In this document: positions 42,306 through 51,630 of the stretch, piece by piece | How the letters are laid out: every line of letters begins with the position of its first letter | How positions within the stretch are numbered: position 1 is the stretch's first letter | NCBI RefSeq assembly: GCF_001751365.1 | Contig: NZ_LJGT01000041.1 | Coordinates: 242,208 to 306,207, forward strand | Direction of reading: 5' to 3' | DNA length: 64,000 nucleotides | Source: Streptomyces abyssalis | GTDB lineage: Bacteria; Actinomycetota; Actinomycetes; Streptomycetales; Streptomycetaceae | Made by a program: the position numbers and the translations under genes | Notes under the pieces: model-generated | Told to the model about the DNA's origin: nothing | Database searches by the model: none | The model's input: the letters and a program-made list of their open reading frames with translations, nothing else

Positions 42306-43801
42306 GACTGGGCCGCCCTCTCCATTTCGAGCTCCACCTCTGTCCCCTCCCCGGGCGCGGAGCGCACCCGGGCCGTGCCCCCGTGGCGCCGCATGCGGCC
42401 GATGACTGACTCGCGCACGCCCATCCGGTCCTCCGGCACCGCCTCGGGGTCGAATCCCGGGCCACGGTCGCGTACGGAGACGAAGACCGTGCGGCCCTCC
42501 ACCTCCGCGAACACCTGCACCGCCCCGGCCTGGGTGGTGCCTCCCCCTTGGCCTCCGGGACGGGTCGTGCCCCCGATGCCACCGACACCGTACTTGGCGG
42601 CGTTCACCATCGCTTCGCGTGCGGCCTGGATCTGCGCCTCCAGCCCTTCGTCGAGAGGGCAGTCGCCGACGCAGACGACCTCGATCGGTACGCCGTGGTG
42701 GTCCTCGACCTCGGCCGCGGTGGCCTTGACGGCCTCCGACAGGGTCCGCGGCCCCTGCTCCTCCGCCTTGCCGTTCCCGTGCGGCTTGTACAGCCAGTTG
42801 CGCAGCTCGCGTTCCTGGGCGCGGGCCAGCCGGGACACCTCGCGAGGATCGTCGGCGCTGCGCTGGATCAAGGTGAGGGTGTGCAGGACCGAGTCGTGGA
42901 CGTGAGCGGCGACTTCGGCCCGCTCCTGCGCGCGGATGCGCATCAGCCGCTCCTCGGACAGATCCTGCATCATCCGTACGAGGTACGGGCCTGCGAGCAG
43001 CGCGACACCGACGAGTACGGCGAGCGCCGCCTGCAGTACGGGGCCGAAGTCGCGGGCCGAGCCCTGCACGAGGACGATTCCGCTCACGCCCACCGCCACC
43101 AGCACCACACCGGCCGCGCTGCGGGCGATCGGCACGAGGCCGCGGCGGCGGCTGACTTCGGCCCAGTGGGCGCGGCGGGCGTCGTCGGCCTGACGCCAGA
43201 CCAGGACGACGCCGAGACCGATCAGCAGCACCGGCCACAGATAGGTGTTGATCCTCCCGAACTGCAGGTTGTCGGCGATCACCGCGGCGCCGACGAGCAG
43301 CGCCAGCACCGCGAAGAGCTGGCCCTTGTCGGGCTTGCGCACGCGCAGACGGGACCGGCCCGCCTTGCCGCTCTCCCGCCGGCGGCGCCCGGGGGGCTCC
43401 TCGGCCGGGGTCCCGCCTCCGGCTCCGGTCGCGCCGCCGGTCGCGCTTGCGGTCGCGCTTCCGGGGACACCGCCGGGGGCGGGCTTGGAACCGGGGCCGG
43501 TGCCCACGCCGCCCGTACCGAGGGGGACGACGAACCAGAAGGCGGCGTAGAGCAGCACGCCCAGGCCGTCCGTCACCGTGAGCGCGATGAAGACGATGCG
43601 GACCCAGGAGACCGGCAGCCCCAAGTGCCCTGCCAGACCCCGCGCGACGCCGCCGAGCATGCGGCCCTCGGCGCTGCGGTAGAGCTTGCGCAGCGGGGGA
43701 CGCGAGGGCGCGTCCTCGCCGGTAGGCGCCCCTCCGGGAACGCCGCCCTCGGCCGCGTGCGCGGCGCCGGGGCCGGAAGCGGTCGACGAGGCGGGGGTCA
43801 T
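42302..43801 (-). CDS. PspC-domain sensor histidine kinase (HisKA_3/NarX type)
   Basis: 499 residues. After 38 disordered residues comes a PspC domain (LRKLYRSAEGRMLGGVARGL, IVFIALTVTDGLGVLLYAAFW), a Gly/Ala-rich loop, then four more hydrophobic helices (LFAVLALLVGAAVIADNLQF on). The phospho-acceptor site is ERAEVAAHVHDSVLHTLTLI, and the ATPase has REAMVNAAKYG (N box), DRGPGFDPEAV (G1) and APGEGTEVELEM. A Gly-rich insertion (GGTTRPGGQGGGTTQAG) interrupts the ATPase. The PspC part suggests membrane stress sensing. ATG 43801 is the start. Confidence 0.93.
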   Translation of the reverse strand: MTPASSTASGPGAAHAAEGGVPGGAPTGEDAPSRPPLRKLYRSAEGRMLGGVARGLAGHLGLPVSWVRIVFIALTVTDGLGVLLYAAFWFVVPLGTGGVGTGPGSKPAPGGVPGSATASATGGATGAGGGTPAEEPPGRRRRESGKAGRSRLRVRKPDKGQLFAVLALLVGAAVIADNLQFGRINTYLWPVLLIGLGVVLVWRQADDARRAHWAEVSRRRGLVPIARSAAGVVLVAVGVSGIVLVQGSARDFGPVLQAALAVLVGVALLAGPYLVRMMQDLSEERLMRIRAQERAEVAAHVHDSVLHTLTLIQRSADDPREVSRLARAQERELRNWLYKPHGNGKAEEQGPRTLSEAVKATAAEVEDHHGVPIEVVCVGDCPLDEGLEAQIQAAREAMVNAAKYGVGGIGGTTRPGGQGGGTTQAGAVQVFAEVEGRTVFVSVRDRGPGFDPEAVPEDRMGVRESVIGRMRRHGGTARVRSAPGEGTEVELEMERAAQS

Positions 43802-43988
43802 GCACCGATCGTCACACGTTCGTACGGCGTGTGGCATCAGGGTGGTCCCTGATCCTCCCCTGGCTGAGCGAGGGGGCGGAGGACCAGAAGGAACCAGACG
43901 GCCGGAGCGTCGAGCGGCGGCGGAATCAGGGTCCTCTAAGGGACGGGCCCCGATGTGCCGCGAGGGGAGCACGGGACACCATGGGCGC

Positions 43989-45665
43989 ATGACCGAGGAC
44001 GACGAGCAGGCGCCGTCGCCGCAGTCTTCGCAGCACTCCCGGCGGGACACGTCGCAGCCGTCGCCGGAACACCCCTCGCCACGGGGGCCGGTTCCCGGAA
44101 GCGGCGTCGCCGGGGCAGGCGACGGCACCGAGGCGCGCCCCGGCGCGGGGGACGGCGGGGGCGTCGGCGACAGAGGCGGCGCGGACGACGGCGGGTCCGG
44201 TGACGCTTCCGGCGGCGGGTCCGTGGGCGGGACCGGCGGCGAACCGGAGGCCGGTACGGACAGCGGTGCGCGGCCGGCCCGCCGGCTCACGCGGAGCCGA
44301 AGCCCCAAGACCGTCGCCGGCGTGTGCTCGGGCCTGGGCCGCCACTTCGACCTCGATCCCGTCATCTTCCGGGTGCCCCTCGTCGTGCTGTCCCTCCTCG
44401 GCGGGCTCGGCCTCGTCTTCTACGGCGCCGCCTGGCTGCTGATCCCCGCGGAGGACGAGCGGCAGAACGAAGCCCGCTGGCTGCTCTCCGGGCGGGTCGA
44501 GGGCACGACGCTCTCCGCCATCCTCGTCGCCCTCGTCGGCTGTGGGCTCTTCCTCGCCTCGCTCGGCAGCCGCAGCACCCCCTTCTCGCTGCTTCTCGTC
44601 GCCGCGGTCGCCGGCGCCGCGTACTGGTCGCTCCACCGCAGAGAGGCGGAGGCCGCCGAGGCCGTCGGCGCTCCCGTGGACCCGACCACGGCGCATGCTG
44701 TCGCCGACGCGCCCCCCGAGGCTCAGGCACCGCCCGTACCGGGCATGCCGTCGTGGTGGCGTGAACCCCTGACGAAGGACGGCACCGGCGCTCCATCCGG
44801 CACCGGGTACCTGTGGGGGCCCGCTGACGCCGAGTCGCCCGAGGACGTACTGGGCCCGCCGGGCGCGCGGTCCCGGTGGGCGCAACACCCGGGCCGGAGG
44901 CAATGCGGGAGGGCCGCAGCCGTCGCGCGCGGAGGCGGGCGCCGCGAGCGGTCGTTCGGTGGATTCGTCGCGATGCTGGCCTCGGTCGGGGCGGTCGCCG
45001 GTGCCGCTCCCGGCTGGGATTCGCGGCCCCTCGGCACGAGCCTCACGGTGGGCCTGGCCTGCGCGCTCGCGGTCTACGGGATCGGATTCGCCGTCAGTGC
45101 CTTCGTCGGCAGGATCGGCTTCGGCACCGTCTTCCTGACTGTCGTCACCGCCGTCATGCTGGCGGGCGCCGCCCTGATCCCGAAGAGCATCGGCACGGAC
45201 TGGCGCGAGGTCACCTGGGCTCCGGCCACCGCCGCCGACGTCTCCCGTACGTACGAACTGGACGGCGGCGCCGCCGAACTCGACCTGAGCGGCCTGCGGT
45301 CCGCCGGGGAGCGCGAGACCGTACGGACCGCGGCGCGGCTCGGAGCGGGCTCGCTGAAGGTGGTCGTTCCGAGCGGCACGCGCGTCGAGCTCGAAGCGGA
45401 CGTGGGCGCCGGCGAGATCCGGCTGCCCGAACGTACGGGAGGCGAGGGGGACGACTACGTCGTGGAGAGCATCGGCGGCGTCGGCACACACGAGCGGCTG
45501 ACGCTGCCGTCCGCCACCGGCAAGAAGGGGGGAACGCTGGAACTGTCGGCCGACGTGACGGTCGGGCAGCTGGAGATCGTGCGGCTTCTCCCCTCGGGTG
45601 AGCGGACCGACCATCTGCCGGTGAACACCGTGCCCCGGGAAGAGCCGAGCGAGGTCCGGCCGTGA
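43989..45665 (+). CDS. PspC-domain membrane protein with C-terminal adhesin-like domain
   Basis: 558 residues. A disordered Gly/Asp-rich N-terminus (about 95 residues) precedes a PspC domain (LTRSRSPKTVAGVCSGLGRH, VVLSLLGGLGLVFYGAAWLL). More helices follow (AILVALVGCGLFLASLG, LVAAVAGAAYWSLH, GFVAMLASVGAVAGA, LTVGLACALAVYGIGFAVSA and VFLTVVTAVMLAGAALI), then an extracellular beta domain (YELDGGAAELDLSG, LKVVVPSGTRVELEADVGAG) of the cell-wall-active or LiaF-like type. Divergent from the PspC kinase (188 bp), so it is probably regulated by it. Start ATG 43989 lacks a ribosome site. Confidence 0.88.
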   Translation: MTEDDEQAPSPQSSQHSRRDTSQPSPEHPSPRGPVPGSGVAGAGDGTEARPGAGDGGGVGDRGGADDGGSGDASGGGSVGGTGGEPEAGTDSGARPARRLTRSRSPKTVAGVCSGLGRHFDLDPVIFRVPLVVLSLLGGLGLVFYGAAWLLIPAEDERQNEARWLLSGRVEGTTLSAILVALVGCGLFLASLGSRSTPFSLLLVAAVAGAAYWSLHRREAEAAEAVGAPVDPTTAHAVADAPPEAQAPPVPGMPSWWREPLTKDGTGAPSGTGYLWGPADAESPEDVLGPPGARSRWAQHPGRRQCGRAAAVARGGGRRERSFGGFVAMLASVGAVAGAAPGWDSRPLGTSLTVGLACALAVYGIGFAVSAFVGRIGFGTVFLTVVTAVMLAGAALIPKSIGTDWREVTWAPATAADVSRTYELDGGAAELDLSGLRSAGERETVRTAARLGAGSLKVVVPSGTRVELEADVGAGEIRLPERTGGEGDDYVVESIGGVGTHERLTLPSATGKKGGTLELSADVTVGQLEIVRLLPSGERTDHLPVNTVPREEPSEVRP

Positions 45666-46027
45666 ACAGGCACCGTTTCGAACCGGCCCGGCTGCTGCTG
45701 GGCCTGCTCCTGGCCGGCTCGGCGCTGACGTATGTGATGGAGGCGCTCGGGGAGTGGCGCGTTCCGGTGTGGGTGCTGCTGGTCCTGGTGCCCGCGTCGT
45801 TCCTGATGGCGGCGTTCGCCGCGGGTGCGGCCTTCGCGGCACGGCGCCTCCTGGAGCGGCGGCGGGTTCGGACGCCGCATGCGCTGGGCTCGATGCCGAT
45901 GGACGAACTGCGCGGCGGCTACGAGAGGTCGAGCCGGGGGACGGGCGAGGGAACCGGGCCGGGCGAGGGAACCGGGCCGGGCGAAGGAACCGCCAGGGGT
46001 ACGGGAACCGGGACGGGAACGGACTGA
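45662..46027 (+). CDS. Small two-helix membrane protein
   Basis: 121 residues with two membrane helices (ARLLLGLLLAGSALTYVMEAL and VWVLLVLVPASFLMAAFAAG) and a basic, then Gly/Thr-rich tail that includes an 18-bp DNA repeat. GTG 45662 overlaps the stop of the PspC protein by GTGA, so the two are coupled. Function unknown. Confidence 0.8.
   Translation: MNRHRFEPARLLLGLLLAGSALTYVMEALGEWRVPVWVLLVLVPASFLMAAFAAGAAFAARRLLERRRVRTPHALGSMPMDELRGGYERSSRGTGEGTGPGEGTGPGEGTARGTGTGTGTD
45943..45992. repeat. 18-bp tandem repeat in the tail of the small membrane protein
   Basis: GGGCGAGGGAACCGGGCC at 45943-45960 and 45961-45978, then a third copy with one change up to 45992. It encodes GEGTGP repeats and keeps the frame. 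Confidence 0.9.
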
Positions 46028-46140
46028 GGCGGGGCACGGCCGGGGGAACCCGGAGCCGTACACCCGCCTCGGCCTGTGTGCAGCAGCGCTCAGCGACTCA
46101 GTGGCTCTGCGTTTGTGGCTCAGCGCTCAGCACTCGCCGC

Positions 46141-46686
46141 TCAGCCGAAGATGTGCCTGCCTTTTCGGCGACGCCGGCGGGAGAACGCCATGTCGAGCGA
46201 GAGCACCGACGCCCCCGCGAAGATCAGCGGCACCCAGGCCATCATGTAGGGCAGGTCGTTGCCGTAGTAGTACGGGTCGCTCTGCCAGCTGACCGTCAGC
46301 CACAGGCTCAACGAGATCAGCATGCCTCCGACTGCCGCGAGCCGTGTCCACAGACCCACCAACGCGCCCAGCCCCGCGGCGATTTCACCGGCGGCTATGG
46401 CTATGCCGAACGCCTTGGGGTCGTTCTGCGCGAGATCGATCATCGCCGGGATCGCCGCGGCGTCGCGTGACGACTCCAGCACCGTGGCCAGCGAATCTCC
46501 GCCCTTGCCGGACAGGAACTCCTTGTTCAGAAGGAGCTTGTCCAGGCCCGCGTAAATGAACGTGACGCCGAGGAAGAGCCGGAGGGGGAGCAGCGCGTAT
46601 TTGGAAGCTCTGGCCCGCAGGCTGCCCGGGGGGCCGCTGACCGGCACATCGCTGCCGACTGCCCTGGTCTGATCCGCCAGAGACAT
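46141..46686 (-). CDS. DoxX-family membrane protein
   Basis: 181 residues with four membrane helices: YALLPLRLFLGVTFIYAGLDKL, FGIAIAAGEIAAGLGALVGL, LAAVGGMLISLSLWLTVSW and MMAWVPLIFAGASVLSLDMAF, and a basic C-terminus. The GVTFIYAGLDKLL pattern is the DoxX signature; actinobacterial relatives act in redox or oxidative-stress complexes. ATG 46686 is the start. 46687-46911 holds no gene I can support. Confidence 0.88.
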   Translation of the reverse strand: MSLADQTRAVGSDVPVSGPPGSLRARASKYALLPLRLFLGVTFIYAGLDKLLLNKEFLSGKGGDSLATVLESSRDAAAIPAMIDLAQNDPKAFGIAIAAGEIAAGLGALVGLWTRLAAVGGMLISLSLWLTVSWQSDPYYYGNDLPYMMAWVPLIFAGASVLSLDMAFSRRRRRKGRHIFG

Positions 46687-46911
46687 GACACGTCCCCTTC
46701 CGTAGTGGCCGCCTGTGCCGCATGCACGTTCGGCTGGGCTGGAGTCGAGTCGCTACGGTACGCGGCCGTGGCCGCGCGTACACCCTCTCTGAACGATCTC
46801 AGTCGCCATCCAGGGGCGAAGGTTCCGCTGGTGAGGGCGCATTCGTGACAGAAGGGACCAACCGGCCACGGTGTCCCGTGGCCGCCGTGGCTCTGTCCGG
46901 TCCCGCAGGCG

Positions 46912-48249
46912 TCAGTCGGCGACGTCGATGGGGTAGCGGTTGGTCTCGACACCCGCGGCGGTGACGACCTGGACCTCGACCCGGCCCGGTTCGACCTCGA
47001 CGGGCACCGGCACGGTGAGTGTCGCGTCCGCCGGGTTGGAGAAGCCGTCACCGGCGGGGATCAGCGGGACCGGCACGTGCACCGCACCGACACGGACGAC
47101 CATCCGGGAGAGCCGGTCCGGTTCGCCCGCGCCCGGCGGCACGAAGCCCGCGCCGCGGATCTCGATGTCGTCGCCCGTACGGATCGGCGCGTGCAGATCG
47201 CCGATCTCGCGGGCCCTTACGACCGACAGCACCACGGGACGGCCGCCTTCGGCGTACTTGCCCGTGAGGTACGTGGCCGCGGAGACGACGACCAGCAGCG
47301 CCAGGCTCCAGGGCAGGTCGGGCAGCTGGTCGGGCTGCCGTGCCAGGCGGACGCAGGCGAAGACGACGGCGACGCCGCTCACCAGCACGTACTGGACGTC
47401 GCAGAAGGAGCCCCGGCCGGCGTCGTCGGTGAGCAGGTCGGCGGCGCGGGGCCGTTCGGCACGCACCTTCTGCAGGCGCTGGTGCTGCACGCGCACCGTC
47501 ACGGTGCGGCGCACGAAGACCGCTATGGCACAGCTCAGCGCGAGCACGGTCAACAGCCCCGCGCCCCGGGAGAGTTCCAGCCCGGCGATGAGCTCGCGGC
47601 GCTCCGACTGCCCGGAGCGCCCGGCCAGTTCGAAGGCAAGGACGAGGATGTCGTACACGGCGAGGAGCACCCAGGCCGCGGCCACCGTGCGGGAGGTGGA
47701 GAGCCGGTTGTCCTCACCGATGAGCGGGGCCAGCGCGCCGCCGCGCGCCCGGTGCAGATACGCGGCGAGCGAGACGGCGCCCGCGGCGATCACGGCCGCG
47801 ATCAGCGAGGCGGTGCGTCCCGAGGTCCAGCCCACGGCGAGCGCGGAGAGCAACTGCCCCACGAGCAGCACACCGACGGCGCCCCAGGCGGCGATCACGG
47901 TGTGCCGCCAGAGCGAGGCCAGCCGGATCGCGCCCTCGTCGCGGGCCCGTTCGGCGACCGTACGGGCCGCCCTCGTGAGCTCGTCGGAGACCCACTGGCG
48001 AGAGGCCCCTGCCGAGTGCGCGAGAGCGGCGGGAAGTCCCTTGCCCGCCGCGAGTTCGTCGCGACGGCGGCGGAAGTCGTCCCGCGCCCGCCGGTGACCC
48101 TCACGGGCGCCGTGCGGGCAGTCGCCGCATGTGCAGGAGGCGGAGTGGGCGCCCGAAGGGGTGCCCGCGGGGACGGACTTCTGGAGCGGGACGGTCTCGT
48201 CGCCTTCGCCGCCGCCGCTCGTGCCGTCCCGTGCCGTGTCCACGGCCAC
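46912..48249 (-). CDS. Membrane protein with C-terminal IPT/TIG-like domain
   Basis: About 445 residues (453 if GTG 48273 is used). The N-terminus holds SCTCGDCPHG, a small Cys cluster that could bind zinc, and a basic helix. Six or so membrane helices follow (VIAAWGAVGVLLVGQLLSAL, TASLIAAVIAAGAVSLAAYL, VAAAWVLLAVYDILVLAFEL, GLLTVLALSCAIAVFV, YVLVSGVAVVFACVRL and SLALLVVVSAATYLTG). The C-terminal 110 residues look like an immunoglobulin-fold TIG domain (DDIEIRGAGFVPPGAGEP, VRVGAVHVPVPLIPAG). Function unknown. I use GTG 48249 because GGCGGGG lies 7 to 9 bp upstream. Confidence 0.75.
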   Translation of the reverse strand: MAVDTARDGTSGGGEGDETVPLQKSVPAGTPSGAHSASCTCGDCPHGAREGHRRARDDFRRRRDELAAGKGLPAALAHSAGASRQWVSDELTRAARTVAERARDEGAIRLASLWRHTVIAAWGAVGVLLVGQLLSALAVGWTSGRTASLIAAVIAAGAVSLAAYLHRARGGALAPLIGEDNRLSTSRTVAAAWVLLAVYDILVLAFELAGRSGQSERRELIAGLELSRGAGLLTVLALSCAIAVFVRRTVTVRVQHQRLQKVRAERPRAADLLTDDAGRGSFCDVQYVLVSGVAVVFACVRLARQPDQLPDLPWSLALLVVVSAATYLTGKYAEGGRPVVLSVVRAREIGDLHAPIRTGDDIEIRGAGFVPPGAGEPDRLSRMVVRVGAVHVPVPLIPAGDGFSNPADATLTVPVPVEVEPGRVEVQVVTAAGVETNRYPIDVAD

Positions 48250-48493
48250 TGTGCAACCCCGCCTCTCAAACACCGTTCATGAAAGGCGCAATTGTGCCCT
48301 ACGGAGAGGGGGCTGCGAACGGCAGGGCCGCCTTCGTCACCCGGCTGTGTGAGGCGGGAAGCGAGCGGTGGACGGGCCGTACTCCGAACGCCTCGGAGAG
48401 ACGGGCGAGGCGTGGACGATTGTCCGAAATTGCTGTTCTTGAGCCGGAGTTACGGCGGTTAGCGTTCCCGGGACCCAAGAGCAGAGGGGACAC

Positions 48494-49693
48494 ATGGCGG
48501 CCGACGGCATCGTCGAACTGACCCAGGTCAGCCCCGACTTCGTACGCGATCCCTACCCCGTCTACGCCGCACTCCGCGCCGAGGCACCTGTGCACCACGT
48601 GCGCGTGCCCGACGGGAGAGAGCTGTGGCTCGTGGTCGGGCACGAGATGTGCCGCAGGGCCTTCACCGACCCACGGCTCAGCCGGGACTGGCAGAACCAC
48701 GGCGGCATCGGGCAGATCCTCAACCCCGACCTGCCGGCGGTCGGCCACATGCTGACGACGGACCCGCCGGACCACACCCGGCTGCGGCGCCTGGTGGCGG
48801 GGTCGTTCACGCCGCGCCGGATCGCCGCGCTCGGACCGCGCGTCCAGCAGATCACCGACGAACTGCTCGACGCGATGCTGGAGAACCACGAGCGGCGTGC
48901 GGACCTGATCGCCTCCTTCGCCTTCCCGCTGCCGATGACGGTCATCTGCGAACTGCTCGGCGTACCCGAACTCGACCGTCACACCTTCCGTGGCTGGTCC
49001 AACGCGGTCGTCGCGCCCACCAGCGCGGAGGAGGAGGCCCGCGCGTACGAGGAGATGCCGGCCTATCTCGCGCGGCTGATCGGGACGAAGCGGGAAAGCC
49101 CCGGCGACGACCTGCTCAGCGCCATGATCCAGGAGGTCGACGACGGCGGCGACCGGCTCACCGGCGACGAACTCATCGGCATGTGCGTGCTGTTGCTCAT
49201 CGCCGGCCACGAGACCACGGTCAACCTCATCGGCAACGGAATGCGCGCCCTCTTCGCGCACCCGGACCAACTCGCCCGGCTCCGCGCGGACTTCGGGCTG
49301 CTGGAGGGTGCCGTCGAGGAGATGCTCCGCTACGACGGCCCCGTCGAGACCTGCACCCAGCGCCTCGCCCTGGAGGACGTGGACCTGGACGGGGTGACCG
49401 TGCCCGCCGGCTCGACGGTCCTGATCGCCATGGCCGACGCCGACCGCGACCAGGAGCGCTTCGAGGACCCGCACCGCTTCGACATCGGACGCGACGCCCG
49501 CGGCCACATCGCCTTCGGTCACGGCCTGCACTACTGCCTCGGCGCGCCGCTGGCCCGCCTGGAGGGACGGATCGCGATCCGTACGCTGCTGGAGCGCTGC
49601 CCGGACATCGCGGCGGACGCGGACGAGTCCTCGCTGCGGTGGCTGACGGGGATGCTGATGCGGGGTGTGAAGGAGCTGCCGGTGCGCTGGTGA
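48494..49693 (+). CDS. Cytochrome P450 (CYP107-like)
   Basis: 399 residues. I-helix motif AGHETT (in LLIAGHETTVNLIGNG), K-helix EMLRY, haem loop FGHGLHYCLGAPLARLEG with the axial Cys. The sequence TTDPPDHTRLRRLVAGSFTP is typical of CYP107-type enzymes, which hydroxylate macrolides and other natural products. No ferredoxin or cluster is next to it. Start ATG 48494 with AGAGGGGAC upstream; a possible -10 TTAGCGT lies at about 48459. Divergent from the TIG membrane protein. Confidence 0.95.
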   Translation: MAADGIVELTQVSPDFVRDPYPVYAALRAEAPVHHVRVPDGRELWLVVGHEMCRRAFTDPRLSRDWQNHGGIGQILNPDLPAVGHMLTTDPPDHTRLRRLVAGSFTPRRIAALGPRVQQITDELLDAMLENHERRADLIASFAFPLPMTVICELLGVPELDRHTFRGWSNAVVAPTSAEEEARAYEEMPAYLARLIGTKRESPGDDLLSAMIQEVDDGGDRLTGDELIGMCVLLLIAGHETTVNLIGNGMRALFAHPDQLARLRADFGLLEGAVEEMLRYDGPVETCTQRLALEDVDLDGVTVPAGSTVLIAMADADRDQERFEDPHRFDIGRDARGHIAFGHGLHYCLGAPLARLEGRIAIRTLLERCPDIAADADESSLRWLTGMLMRGVKELPVRW

Positions 49694-49772
49694 GGCGCCA
49701 CCCGGGCCCCGGTGGGCGGCGCCCCGCCCCGTGACGCAGGCGGTTCCGGTCACAGCGCTAGGCTCCCTGGCC

Positions 49773-50126
49773 ATGGACGTACTCATACATGTCTTCGTCG
49801 GCCTTCACATCATCGGCATCGCGGCCCTGCTGGGCGGCTTCTTCTTCCAGATGAAGGCGATGAGTGCGGGAGAGGCCCGCTTCGTGCCGGGCATGCTGCA
49901 CGGCGCGTTCACCATGCTGGTGACGGGGATGGTCCTCGTCGGCCTCAACCAGGCCGACGGCAGCCCGGTGAACAACGTCAAGATCGGCGTGAAGCTGGCG
50001 CTGCTCGTGGTGATTCTCGGGCTGGTGTACGTGAAGAGGGACGAGGAGAAGGTGTCCTCGTCCCTCTTCGGCACCGTCGGCGCGCTGACGGCGGCGAACA
50101 TCTTCATCGCCGTCCTGTGGACGTGA
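49773..50126 (+). CDS. Small integral membrane protein
   Basis: 117 residues with four hydrophobic helices: IHVFVGLHIIGIAALLGGFF, MLHGAFTMLVTGMVLVGL, GVKLALLVVILGLVYV and FGTVGALTAANIFIAVL. His 6 and His 12 and His 43 in or near helices could bind a metal or haem. The family is widespread in Streptomyces and unnamed as far as I know. ATG 49773 is preceded by TAGGCT (49758-49763) without a ribosome site, so translation is probably leaderless. Confidence 0.8.
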   Translation: MDVLIHVFVGLHIIGIAALLGGFFFQMKAMSAGEARFVPGMLHGAFTMLVTGMVLVGLNQADGSPVNNVKIGVKLALLVVILGLVYVKRDEEKVSSSLFGTVGALTAANIFIAVLWT

Positions 50127-50157
50127 CGGAGGGGACGAACGCCGCGCGGCCGGGCGG

Positions 50158-51240
50158 TCAGCCCGGGCGAACCGCCGAGTGGAAGGGCATGTTGCCCGTC
50201 GACTCGTACCTCACCTCGGCGCCCGGCTTCGGCGCGTGGATCATCTGCCCGTTGCCGACGTAGATGCCGACGTGGCTGATGTCGTCGAAGAAGAAGATCA
50301 GGTCACCGGTCTTCATCTCCGACTTGGCGACCTTCGTGCCGATCTTGACCTGATCCCACGTCGTACGGGGGAGGGAGATGCCGGCGGCCTTCCACGCACC
50401 CTGCGTGAGGCCGGAGCAGTCGAAGGAACTCGGGCCGGTCGCGCCCCAGACGTAGGGCTTGCCCAGCTGCTTCTTCGCGTACGCGAGAACCTTCTGGGCC
50501 TGCGCCGTCTGGGAGCCGCCGCCCTTGCCGGCCTCGTCGCGCGCCTCCTCGGCGCGTTCGGCGGCCTTGCGGGCTTCTTCCTGCTTCTTCTTCTCGATCG
50601 CCGCGAGTCGGGCCTTCTCCTCGGCCGTCAGCTTCGACAGCAGCTGGCGGGCCTCGGAGAGCTTGTCCTGCACTTCCCGCTTGTTCTTCTTCAGCGCCTT
50701 CTGCGAGGCCTCCAGTGAGGCCAGTTCCTCGGTGGCGCTCTCGCGCTTGGCCTGAGCCGCCTTCTGCTGCTTCTCGAAGTCGGCGACGGCTTCCTTCTGA
50801 CGGCCGCTCATCCGGTCCAGCATGTGCGACTGCTGGAAGAACTGCTGCGGGTCCTCGGTGAGCAGGAGGGTCGCGGTCTCCGACATGCCGCCGGTGCGGT
50901 ACTGGGCGGTCGCGTAGTTGCCGAGTTCGCGGCGGGCGTCGTTGAGCTTCGCGGTCCGCTCGGCGGCCTCGTCGAGGGATCTGTCCGCCTTCTTGCGCTG
51001 GGCGTCCGTCTTCTCCTCGGCCTCGTTGTACTTCTGGGTCGAGACCTCGGCCTGCTGGTAGAGCTTGTCGACCTTCTTCTTGACCTCGGAGACCGACGGC
51101 TTGCCGTCGTCCGGTGCGGCCTGCGCGCTCTGGGAGAGCAGCGAGACGGAGGCGAGTGCGGCTGTGGTGACGCCGATGACTCCGCGCTTCGTCGAGGCGG
51201 ACTTGAGTATCCGGGTGCGCGGCTTGCGGTGGGACGCCAA
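50158..51240 (-). CDS. NlpC/P60 peptidoglycan endopeptidase (RipA-like)
   Basis: 360 residues. A basic N-terminus (MASHRKPRTRILK) and Sec signal ending SAQAAPDD lead to a long coiled coil (about 50-220; VKKKVDKLYQQAEVSTQKYN, then a KKQEEARKAAERAEEARDEA stretch) and a C-terminal NlpC/P60 domain with catalytic Cys in SSFDCSGLTQGAW, His in DDISHVGIYVG and a second His in MIHAPKPG. It cuts D-gamma-glutamyl-meso-DAP links in the cell wall. The start is TTG 51240, fixed by GGAAGGAG 9 bp upstream; no ATG is near. Expression is under the c-di-AMP riboswitch at 51263-51420. Confidence 0.93.
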   Translation of the reverse strand: MASHRKPRTRILKSASTKRGVIGVTTAALASVSLLSQSAQAAPDDGKPSVSEVKKKVDKLYQQAEVSTQKYNEAEEKTDAQRKKADRSLDEAAERTAKLNDARRELGNYATAQYRTGGMSETATLLLTEDPQQFFQQSHMLDRMSGRQKEAVADFEKQQKAAQAKRESATEELASLEASQKALKKNKREVQDKLSEARQLLSKLTAEEKARLAAIEKKKQEEARKAAERAEEARDEAGKGGGSQTAQAQKVLAYAKKQLGKPYVWGATGPSSFDCSGLTQGAWKAAGISLPRTTWDQVKIGTKVAKSEMKTGDLIFFFDDISHVGIYVGNGQMIHAPKPGAEVRYESTGNMPFHSAVRPG

Positions 51241-51262
51241 GGCCGGCAACTCCTTCCGTGAA

Positions 51263-51420
51263 CCGCCTACCGGGTTAGCTGACGGGTTCGGGCCGTCGGA
51301 AGGCTGCCCTACGGGTCGTTCGCGGTGCTTCCGCGGTGCGACTTCCCGATTCACCCCGGGTGCGTACGCCGTTCCTCGCGCGTGCGCGGTGGGTCCCCGG
51401 CTCCTGCTGCGGCTCGGCGG
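51263..51420 (-). ncRNA. ydaO/yuaA (c-di-AMP) riboswitch
   Basis: Read on the minus strand from 51420, the RNA shows the conserved ydaO blocks in order: CCGCCGAGCC, GGGGACCCA, GGGGTGAATC (51357-51348), a variable GCACCGCGGAAGCACCGCG hairpin, GAACGACCC and GGGCAGCCTTCCGAC, then CCGAACCCGTCAGCTAACCC and GGTAGGCGG (ending 51263). Binding of c-di-AMP usually turns the downstream gene off. It lies 23 bp before the start of the cell-wall hydrolase gene, the classic partner of this riboswitch in Streptomyces. Confidence 0.93.
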
Positions 51421-51630
51421 ATGACCGCCGGGCGGCCGCCGGATTAGGCGGAGGCGGCCCGTGCCGACGCTTTCGCCGGCGATTGGTGCGGACCGCCTGG
51501 GACGGCACGGTAGCGAGATGTGCGGCGTCTGTGAAGGCCGTTAGGTGATACGTCCGATATCTGTTCGTTATCCCCGGCGGAAGGTGGCCGTGCGGTGTCG
51601 CGGCGGATGTCGGAGCGGGTGTCGGAGCGG

